A stretch of DNA of 7,102 bases, taken from contig JAPYTY010000103.1 of NCBI GenBank assembly GCA_029942065.1, positions 1 to 7,102 of the forward strand, given 5' to 3'. The translations under genes were made by a program, and so were the position numbers. This document shows positions 1 to 5,163 of the stretch, piece after piece. The number at the start of each line of letters is the position of its first letter. The stretch's first letter is position 1. Origin of the DNA: Acidobacteriota bacterium (lineage in GTDB: Bacteria > Acidobacteriota > UBA6911 > RPQK01 > JADFOI01). Below the pieces are notes generated by a model. It searched no databases. It was given only the letters and a program-made list of their open reading frames with translations, and was not told where the DNA came from.

Positions 1-625
1 CTCTGATGGTGCCAGTGGATGTCCAGTCAATTTCTTCCGTACCGCCATCGGTGGTACCCAAAGCATATTCATAGAAACTAATACCTGACACCGCATCAGA
101 ACCGGACCAGGAAATTATTAGTTCATCGGTATTGTTCTGGTAGTCAGCATCTTCACTGCTGGTGAGCATTGGTATATCCGTACTCCAAGTTGGACCATAA
201 ATGGTACCATGGTTTTCATTGGCGGAATGATCGGTTAGGGTAGTATTGGTACCATTATTCATATTGTAATACGCATCTAGTCCGATTTCATTCCCGCTCA
301 GCTCCACCGACATGTTTTCCGCGATCTCCTGTGCTGTGCGGGCAACGCTCCAGACACGGAGCTCATCTATTGTTGCGTTCAGTGTAGATGCATTGTTTTT
401 TCCAATTGTACTTAAAGGGATATTAAAATTGGTTTGATTGTTTTTTCCGTAATAAGCCCCGTTGACAAATAGTGTTACCGAGTCAGTGGTTGCAACCACT
501 GCCAGGTGAACCCATTCTTCAAGCGGAGCCACATAATTGAAATAGGTGTCATAGGTCGAACTTTTTGTATAACCCAGCTTATTCGATGCACCATACTGCT
601 CAAGCCGCGCACCGGAAAATTCAAT
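1..625 (-). CDS. LamG/concanavalin A-like domain surface protein, internal fragment
   Basis: I translated the minus strand from 625 to 1 and found one frame open throughout, about 208 codons, with neither a true start nor a stop. The N-terminal part has LamG-like (jelly-roll, concanavalin A-like) features: 'EEWVHLAVV', then 'TLFVNGAYYG', then 'IDELRVWSVARTAQEI', then 'GLDAYYNMNNG' followed by 'DHSANENHGTIYG'. This order is typical of LamG-type domains in secreted bacterial proteins that bind glycans or other surface ligands. From about position 130 down to 1 it continues as 'ELIISWSGSDAVSGISFYEYALG', which resembles a fibronectin-III or similar beta-sandwich repeat. The protein is probably large, modular and extracellular, and it continues beyond the left edge. 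Upstream, the frame meets a stop at 626-628, exactly where ammonium transporter sequence begins, so the N-terminus is lost at the junction. Base composition is clearly more AT-rich than the rest of the window. The domain call is confident; the role in the cell is unknown. Confidence 0.8.
   Translation of the reverse strand, partial: MEFSGARLEQYGASNKLGYTKSSTYDTYFNYVAPLEEWVHLAVVATTDSVTLFVNGAYYGKNNQTNFNIPLSTIGKNNASTLNATIDELRVWSVARTAQEIAENMSVELSGNEIGLDAYYNMNNGTNTTLTDHSANENHGTIYGPTWSTDIPMLTSSEDADYQNNTDELIISWSGSDAVSGISFYEYALGTTDGGTEEIDWTSTGTIR
605..625. other. Breakpoint joining two truncated, opposed genes
   Basis: Minus-strand LamG homology ('ARLEQYG') can be followed up to about 610, and plus-strand Amt homology ('PRTGKFNSDG') starts at about 605-608. 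The two truncated genes therefore meet within roughly 20 bp. No transposase, target-site duplication, terminal inverted repeat or integrase is visible at the join. The composition changes here from AT-rich to GC-rich. This could be an inversion, deletion or insertion endpoint in the genome, or an assembly or amplification chimera. The sequence alone cannot separate these. Confidence 0.7.
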
Positions 626-1318
626 TCAGACGGTTCCCCCAACTCTATCGGCGGCCATAACATGCCCTTGGTCTCGCTGGGTGTTTTCATCCTCTGGTTC
701 GGCTGGTTTGGTTTCAACGGGGGATCGGCGCTGGGCATGGGGGACCCGGAACTGGTGGCGCGTATTGTCATCAATACCAATCTGGCGGCCGGAGCCGGGG
801 CGATAGCCGCCATGTTCACGGCCTGGGCCAAGTTCGGAAAACCTGATCTGGCTCTCTCCTTCAATGGAGCCCTTGCCGGGCTGGTCGCCATCACCGCACC
901 CTGTGCGGTGGTGACGCCGGGAAGTGCCATCTATATAGGCATGCTCGGCGGAATCCTTTGCGTTTACGGCGTCCATTGGCTGGATCGTTTCGGTGTCGAT
1001 GATCCTATCGGAGCCGTCCCCGTTCACGCCTTCAACGGCGTGTGGGGAACTCTTGCCGTGGGTCTGTTTGGACAATCAGTCCTGGGATCCCCGCAAAATG
1101 GAGTGTTTTACGGCGGTGGCCTCTCGCAACTGGGCATTCAGGCTCTGGGTGCAGTCATCGTGGCTTTCTTTGTCATGGGCTCCATGTGGCTGGTATTCAA
1201 AACCATCGATGCTCTGGTCGGTCTGCGCGTCTCCGAGGTGGAAGAACTGCGTGGGTTGGATATCGGAGAGCATGGAATGGAGTCCTACAGTGGATTTCAG
1301 ATCTTTAGCACCGAATAG
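608..1318 (+). CDS. amt: Ammonium transporter Amt, C-terminal half (5' truncated)
   Basis: This is the C-terminal ~235 residues of an Amt/MEP/Rh ammonium channel, an inner-membrane protein that admits ammonium. Homology begins at 'PRTGKFNSDGS' and continues through the hallmark 'GHNMPLVSLGVFILWFGWFGFNGGS' (written here in two parts: GHNMPLVSLG, then VFILWFGWFGFNGGS). It goes on with 'VINTNLAAGAGAIAAM', 'GALAGLVAITAPCAVV' and 'GAVPVHAFNGVWGTLAVGLF', the last carrying the second of the twin pore histidines (codon 1025-1027). It ends in the cytoplasmic tail 'VSEVEELRGLDIGEHGMESY'. The first half of the family, including the first pore histidine and the ammonium-recruitment site, is absent. The open frame extends back to an ATG at 506, but the residues before about 608 are antisense to the LamG gene and are not Amt-like, so I do not accept that start. 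The stop lies 8 bp before glnB, the classic amt-PII pairing. As shown, the gene is broken; if the junction is an artefact, the real gene is intact elsewhere. Confidence 0.9.
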   Translation, partial: RTGKFNSDGSPNSIGGHNMPLVSLGVFILWFGWFGFNGGSALGMGDPELVARIVINTNLAAGAGAIAAMFTAWAKFGKPDLALSFNGALAGLVAITAPCAVVTPGSAIYIGMLGGILCVYGVHWLDRFGVDDPIGAVPVHAFNGVWGTLAVGLFGQSVLGSPQNGVFYGGGLSQLGIQALGAVIVAFFVMGSMWLVFKTIDALVGLRVSEVEELRGLDIGEHGMESYSGFQIFSTE

Positions 1319-1326
1319 AAGTCGAA

Positions 1327-1668
1327 ATGAAACTCATCACTGCAATTATCCAACCTCATCAGCTGCCTGCGGTTAAAAAATCGCTCTACGATGCTCAGGT
1401 ATACAAAATAACGGTTTCCAATGCTTTGGGCTACGGTGAAGAAGAGGGCTATCAGCAGACCTTTCGAGGAGTGGAACGTGAGGTGAACCTTCTCAAGAAG
1501 GTGCGACTCGAGATCGCCGTCAACGATGACTTCGTTGAAGCAACTGTTGCAGCTATCAGAGATGGCGCTCGAACCAACAATGTGGGTGACGGGAAAATCT
1601 TCATCACCGATTTGCAGGAATGTATCCGAATTCGTACTGGCGAGAGAGGAGATCTTGCCATTGGTTGA
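1327..1668 (+). CDS. glnB: Nitrogen regulatory protein PII (GlnB/GlnK family)
   Basis: This is a 113-residue cytoplasmic PII signal protein, full length for the family. PII trimers bind ATP/ADP and 2-oxoglutarate and regulate partners such as Amt, glutamine synthetase adenylylation and transcription. It aligns without gaps to E. coli GlnB: the N-terminal 'MKLITAIIQPHQL', T-loop 37-55, B-loop 'NNVGDGKIF' (84-92, with Gly87, Asp88, Gly89 and Lys90) and C-terminal 'IRIRTGE' with Arg101 and Arg103. Lys58 is kept. Unusual features: position 51, normally the uridylylated Tyr, is Arg; position 49 is Val; and residues 38-40 are Glu-Glu-Glu where E. coli has Arg-Gln-Lys, so the Gln39 used with Mg-ATP and 2-oxoglutarate is Glu. 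The tail 'NLLKKVRLEIAVND' resembles a PII subgroup often found next to amt. The gene follows amt by 8 bp with only a weak AGAAG ribosome site, so coupled translation is likely. The glnB versus glnK label is uncertain; its position next to amt favours a GlnK-like role. Confidence 0.95.
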   Translation: MKLITAIIQPHQLPAVKKSLYDAQVYKITVSNALGYGEEEGYQQTFRGVEREVNLLKKVRLEIAVNDDFVEATVAAIRDGARTNNVGDGKIFITDLQECIRIRTGERGDLAIG

Positions 1669-1679
1669 CGTTACATGTG

Positions 1680-1684
1680 AGGAG
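1680..1684 (+). promoter_or_regulatory. Ribosome binding site of glnA, unusually close to ATG
   Basis: AGGAG lies only two bases before the ATG at 1687, shorter than the usual 5-9 base spacer. No better start exists: an in-frame upstream ATG at 1675 is followed directly by TGA, and the next in-frame starts downstream would cut into conserved glutamine synthetase sequence. The 1687 start is therefore kept, with initiation possibly helped by coupling to glnB 18 bp upstream. Confidence 0.45.
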
Positions 1685-1686
1685 CA

Positions 1687-3126
1687 ATGAAAAACGGCAA
1701 CGGGAAGAGTACCCTCTCGCGGGATGTCTTCAGGATCATCCGCGAGAAAGAGATTCAGTTTGTGGATCTCAAATTTGTCGATCTTCCTGGAACTTTGCAG
1801 CATATTACCTTGCCGGCTGAGGTCTTCGATGAAAAAATGTTCATCGAGGGTATCGGCTTTGATGGATCCTCCATCCGCGGGTTTCAGCGCATTCATGAAA
1901 GCGACATGCTCATCAAACCCGATGCCTCCACCCTGTTCATCGATCCCTTCATGGATGAGCCGACGGTCTCCTTTTTGTGCAATATCACGGATCCTAAGAC
2001 TCAGAAGGGTTATTCCAGAGATGCGCGTGCCGTGGCTCAAAGGGCGGAACGATATCTGGAGAGCAGCGGGATTGCCGACACCGCCTTTTTGGGGCCGGAG
2101 CTGGAGTTCTTCATCTTTGACGATGTGCGCTACAACCAGTCGACCAACGAGGGTTTTTATCATGTTGATTCCCAGGAAGGCGACTGGAATACCGGCCGAC
2201 AGGAGGGCCCCAATCTGGGCTACAAGCCGCGCAACAAGGAAGGCTATTTCCCGGTTCCTCCCATGGACAGCTACCAGAACCTGCGCTCCAAGATGGTGAG
2301 TGTGATGCGGTCCATCGGGGTGGATGCCGAAGCTCACCATCACGAGGTCGCCTCCGGAGGCCAGGCTGAAATCGATATCCATTACAACACCCTGGTCGAT
2401 GTGGGAGATCAGTCCCTGAAGTATAAGTACGTCGTCAAGAACGTCGCGAGGCGCTTTGGCAAGACGGTGACCTTCATGCCCAAGCCGCTGTTCCAGGACA
2501 ACGGGTCAGGGATGCACGTGCATGTGAGTTTGTGGAAGCAGGGCCACAACCTGTTTTATCAAAGGAACAAGTACGCCGAACTCAGTGATTGGGGTGTCTA
2601 TTTCATTGGAGGCCTGTTGCACCATGCAGCCACACTGTGTGCCTTTTGTGCACCCACGACCAATTCCTACCGTCGGCTGGTTCCGGGTTATGAGGCGCCC
2701 ATTAACCTGATCTATTCGCAGCGCAATCGCAGTGCTTGTGTCCGCATTCCCATGTACTCGGGCAGCGAAAAGGCCAAGCGCGTGGAGTTCAGAACGCCGG
2801 ATCCTTCGTGCAATCCCTACCTGGCCTTCGCGGCCATTCTGATGGCGGGCATCGACGGCATTGTCAATCGAATCGAACCCCCGCCTCCCATCGACGAAGA
2901 CATTTACGAAATGGCAGGGAATGGAGGTCCTGAAATCAAGAGCACGCCAGGTTCGTTGGCGGAGTCCATCAATGCCCTGGAGGCCGATTTCGATTTCTTA
3001 TTGCGGGGCAGTGTCTTTACCGAGGATTTGATCCAGGTGTGGCTGAACTACAAGCGTGTCCGGGAAGTGGACTACATCCGTTTGCGCCCACATCCCGGCG
3101 AATTTGCACTTTACTACGACGTATAA
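1687..3126 (+). CDS. glnA: Glutamine synthetase type I
   Basis: A 479-residue glutamine synthetase I, which condenses glutamate and ammonia to glutamine with ATP as a cytoplasmic dodecamer; length is normal. The N-terminal beta-grasp domain carries 'FDGSSIRGF' (58-66). The catalytic domain has 'GPELEFF' (136-142, metal-binding Glu138), 'HHHEVASGGQAEID' (217-230, with Glu220 and Glu228), 'DNGSGMHVHVS' (271-281, with His277), 'PTTNSYRRLVPGYEAP' (323-338, flap Glu336), 'RNRSACVRIP' (346-355) and 'RVEFRTPDPSCNPY' (365-378). All expected metal, ATP and glutamate ligands appear present. Near the C-terminus 'DEDIYEMAG' places Tyr407 where E. coli has the adenylylated Tyr397, so this is probably the beta-type, adenylylation-controlled enzyme. 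It sits 18 bp after glnB and 12 bp before the flotillin gene, consistent with one operon that captures ammonium as it enters. Confidence 0.98.
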   Translation: MKNGNGKSTLSRDVFRIIREKEIQFVDLKFVDLPGTLQHITLPAEVFDEKMFIEGIGFDGSSIRGFQRIHESDMLIKPDASTLFIDPFMDEPTVSFLCNITDPKTQKGYSRDARAVAQRAERYLESSGIADTAFLGPELEFFIFDDVRYNQSTNEGFYHVDSQEGDWNTGRQEGPNLGYKPRNKEGYFPVPPMDSYQNLRSKMVSVMRSIGVDAEAHHHEVASGGQAEIDIHYNTLVDVGDQSLKYKYVVKNVARRFGKTVTFMPKPLFQDNGSGMHVHVSLWKQGHNLFYQRNKYAELSDWGVYFIGGLLHHAATLCAFCAPTTNSYRRLVPGYEAPINLIYSQRNRSACVRIPMYSGSEKAKRVEFRTPDPSCNPYLAFAAILMAGIDGIVNRIEPPPPIDEDIYEMAGNGGPEIKSTPGSLAESINALEADFDFLLRGSVFTEDLIQVWLNYKRVREVDYIRLRPHPGEFALYYDV

Positions 3127-3130
3127 GGAG
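3124..3130 (+). promoter_or_regulatory. Strong ribosome binding site of the flotillin gene
   Basis: TAAGGAG, whose TAA is also the glnA stop codon, lies 8 bases before the ATG at 3139. It fixes the flotillin start and links its translation to that of glnA. Confidence 0.7.
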
Positions 3131-3138
3131 AAATCACC

Positions 3139-4434
3139 ATGACTGAAACGATAGGCCTGGGTTTGGGGTTTGGGGCGATTGCGATCATGCTGGTGATTGT
3201 TTTCATCAAAGCCAACCTGATTATCTGCCAGCCCAATGAAATTCTGATCATCTCCGGAAGACAGCACCAACTGCCGGATGGGACAGCGATTGGATACCGG
3301 GTGATCAAGGGTGGGCGAGGTTTCAGAATTCCGATTCTTGAATCGGTCAAGTATCTGTCATTGACTGCCATGCCCATTGAAATCAGAATCACCAAAGCAC
3401 TGGCCAAGGGCATTATCCCCATCGATGTCGACGGCCGTGCCAACGTCAAGATTGCCGGCAGCGAAAAAGACGGCCTGTCCAATGCCATCGAGCGGTTCCT
3501 GGGAAAGAATGTCAACGAGATTGCTCAGGTGGCCAAGGAAACCATCGAAGGGAACCTGCGCGGAGTGCTGGCGAAGGTGACTCCTGAGGAGGCTAACGCC
3601 CAGCGATTAGTGCTGGCCGAGAAAGTGGCAGAGCCGGCACGTCAGGATTTGCAGAAGCTTGGTCTGGTACTCGACTTCGTCAAGATCCAGAACATTTCTG
3701 ATGATCAGGGCTACCTGAACGCCATCGGAAGGCGTAAAAATGCTGAGGTCATCAAGTACGCACGAATCGCCGAGGCCACGGCCGAGGCGGAAGCCCGAAA
3801 GGTTTCAGCGGAACAGAAGCGCAAAGGGGCCATCGCCGAGGCGGAGGCCGAAATGGCGATCACCCGAGCTGAAAATAAGCTGAAGGTACACCGTGCTGAT
3901 CTGGCGGCGGAGGCGAATCGGGCGGAACAGAAAGCCCAGGTTGCCGGAGATATCACTCGAGTGGAAGAACAGCAGCGCATGGAAGAAGGTCGCATCGACC
4001 TCAATCGGAAAAGATACCAGGCTGATGTGGTGGTCCCGGCTGAGGCGGAACAGAAAGCAGCCGAATTGCAGGCCCTGGGTGAGGCCGCCAAGATTTTGGA
4101 GGATGGCAAGGCCACGGCAGAAGCTATCAGGCTGATGAAAGATCAGTGGCAGGACGGGCACACTCGGGACCTCTTTTTGATTCAAATGCTTCCGGAACTG
4201 GTGGACAAGGTCACCAGGGTGGTGGCGGATAATCTGCATATTGACAAAATAACGGTTCTGGACTCGGGCAATGGCAACGGCTTGCCGACCCACGTCAAGA
4301 ACCTGACCGGAACCGCCGTCAGCATTTTAGAGGGGCTCAAGACGGCCACCGGTATTGATCTGCCCGCCATCTTGAACGCCAAAGGCAGTCAACAGAAAAC
4401 CAACGGGGCTGAGATTCCCAAAGAGTTGATCTGA
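3139..4434 (+). CDS. Flotillin-like SPFH/band 7 membrane scaffold protein
   Basis: A 431-residue flotillin-type protein. Residues about 5-25 form one hydrophobic membrane anchor, 'IGLGLGFGAIAIMLVIVF'. The SPFH (band 7) domain spans about 30-195, with 'NEILIISGR', 'GYRVIKGGRGFRIPILESV', 'DVDGRANVKI' and 'LGLVLDFVKIQNISDDQGYL'. An Ala/Glu-rich coiled coil follows at about 198-325 ('AEATAEAEARK', 'AIAEAEAEMAITRAE', 'VVVPAEAEQKAAELQALGEA'), the flotillin hallmark. The C-terminal ~100 residues include 'DKVTRVVADNLHIDKITVLDSG' (in two parts: DKVTRVVADNLHIDK, ITVLDSG), which in the family drives assembly. Flotillins form membrane-bound oligomers that organise lipid microdomains and partner proteins. 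The usual bacterial neighbour, an NfeD-type protein, is absent; instead the gene lies between glnA and lrp. Its stop overlaps the lrp start by one base. Being in this operon suggests a link to Amt/PII or nitrogen control, which is inference only. Confidence 0.9.
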   Translation: MTETIGLGLGFGAIAIMLVIVFIKANLIICQPNEILIISGRQHQLPDGTAIGYRVIKGGRGFRIPILESVKYLSLTAMPIEIRITKALAKGIIPIDVDGRANVKIAGSEKDGLSNAIERFLGKNVNEIAQVAKETIEGNLRGVLAKVTPEEANAQRLVLAEKVAEPARQDLQKLGLVLDFVKIQNISDDQGYLNAIGRRKNAEVIKYARIAEATAEAEARKVSAEQKRKGAIAEAEAEMAITRAENKLKVHRADLAAEANRAEQKAQVAGDITRVEEQQRMEEGRIDLNRKRYQADVVVPAEAEQKAAELQALGEAAKILEDGKATAEAIRLMKDQWQDGHTRDLFLIQMLPELVDKVTRVVADNLHIDKITVLDSGNGNGLPTHVKNLTGTAVSILEGLKTATGIDLPAILNAKGSQQKTNGAEIPKELI

Positions 4435-4925
4435 TGGGCGGTCATAAGCTCGACCGGATCGACTTGCGGATTCTGGAAATCCTGCAGGAGAGCGGCCGGG
4501 CCAAGCACAGCCAGGTTGCCGAAGAGGTCAAGCTTTCCGTTCCCTCCGTGGGTGAACGAATACGCAAGCTGGATGAGGCCGGACTGATCCGGAGTGTCAA
4601 CGCCATCCTTGAGACCCGCAAGGTGGGTTTGGAGGTTTCCGCCTTTATCTTCCTGATGTCGGAATCCTCCGAACATTACGATGAGATCATCAAACGTGCT
4701 TCCGGCCTTCGAGAGGTTCTGGAATGTCATGCGGTCACCGGTGACGGATCACACCTTTTGAAGATACGGACTCGAAACACGGCAACTCTGGAACAGCTTC
4801 TCTCCGAAATTCAATCCTGGCCCGGTGTGACCAACACCCGTACCAACATCGTGTTGTCCAGTCATAAGGAGACCACTGCAGTTCCCCTGAACTTTCTCCT
4901 TGAAACCAAGGCGGTAACGGCTTAG
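4434..4925 (+). CDS. Lrp/AsnC family transcriptional regulator
   Basis: A 163-residue Lrp/AsnC regulator of usual size. Residues 5-53 form the AsnC-type winged helix-turn-helix: 'KLDRIDLRILEILQESGR', then 'VPSVGERIRKLDEAGLIR', where the second half holds the recognition helix. Residues about 68-150 form the RAM (effector-binding, oligomerisation) domain: 'VSAFIFLMSESSEHYDEI', then 'VLECHAVTGDGSHLLKIRTR', then 'IQSWPGVTNTRTNIVLSSHK'. Family members bind DNA as octamers or higher assemblies and respond to amino acids. In 'TGDGSHLLKI' the residues after the conserved TGD are Gly-Ser-His rather than the more usual Tyr/Asp-rich stretch, which may affect the ligand. The start overlaps the flotillin stop (TGATG) and is preceded by AAAGAG at 4420-4425. 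It probably regulates its own operon and nitrogen metabolism; the target and effector cannot be read from the sequence. Confidence 0.95.
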   Translation: MGGHKLDRIDLRILEILQESGRAKHSQVAEEVKLSVPSVGERIRKLDEAGLIRSVNAILETRKVGLEVSAFIFLMSESSEHYDEIIKRASGLREVLECHAVTGDGSHLLKIRTRNTATLEQLLSEIQSWPGVTNTRTNIVLSSHKETTAVPLNFLLETKAVTA

Positions 4926-4957
4926 ACCCGGTTTGGCTGAAACTCGCCACATGCCCA

Positions 4958-4970
4958 CGGCCTTCGGCCG
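4958..4970 (+). repeat. Small GC hairpin downstream of lrp
   Basis: CGGCC and GGCCG arms of 5 bp around a TTC loop, 32 bp after the lrp stop. No T-run follows, so it is not a convincing intrinsic terminator, though it could mark the end of the operon. Confidence 0.25.
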
Positions 4971-4978
4971 AAACCGCC

Positions 4979-5006
4979 TTGACATAGGGTTCGGGACGAT
5001 GCTAAT
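4979..5006 (+). promoter_or_regulatory. Candidate sigma-70 promoter for the amidohydrolase gene
   Basis: A perfect -35 box TTGACA (4979-4984) is followed after 16 bp by GCTAAT (5001-5006), which matches four of six bases of TATAAT. Transcription from here would begin near 5013 and give a leader of about 150 bases containing the hairpin at 5127-5145. It is the best promoter-like pair I found in this gap, found by eye only. Confidence 0.35.
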
Positions 5007-5126
5007 CAAAGGGTAAAGATCTTCGGGCAATTTGAGGGGTTGGATCGCTTGAAGCGAGAACTTCTCAAGCCCGGAATGGCATCATACGGGTCAGTTTTGT
5101 CAACGATGTGCTTCCCGAGCCAATGG

Positions 5127-5145
5127 GAATGAGCAAGGCTCATTC
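5127..5145 (+). promoter_or_regulatory. Perfect inverted repeat just upstream of the amidohydrolase RBS
   Basis: GAATGAGC, loop AAG, GCTCATTC: two perfect 8-bp arms, extendable by a G-T and a G-C pair to 5125-5147. It ends about 4 bases before the AAAGGA ribosome site (5150-5155) and 18 bases before the ATG. There is no T-run and a gene follows directly, so it is not a terminator. It could be an operator for a dimeric regulator or an mRNA hairpin in the 5' leader affecting translation or stability. Confidence 0.5.
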
Positions 5146-5163
5146 TCTGAAAGGAAAAAGGTC

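Noticed and set aside
506..607. ATG at 506 as the start of the ammonium transporter
   Set aside because: The residues before about 608 are not Amt-like and lie antisense to a well-supported LamG domain; the frame is open by chance across the breakpoint.
475..930. Minus-strand open frame of 151 codons spanning the junction
   Set aside because: It is in a different frame from the LamG protein and antisense to amt, with low-complexity, domain-free translation.
1297..2382. Minus-strand open frame of 361 codons across glnB and glnA
   Set aside because: It is antisense to two highly conserved genes and has no family resemblance, so it is a shadow frame.
5047..5070. Hairpin GCTTGA...TCAAGC as a terminator or riboswitch
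   Set aside because: Only 6-bp arms around a 12-base loop, no T-run and no recognisable riboswitch core; probably chance.
4926..5163. Sigma-54 (NtrC-dependent) promoter, expected near nitrogen genes
   Set aside because: TGGCAT occurs near 5087, but no TTGCA/T-type -12 element follows at the right spacing.
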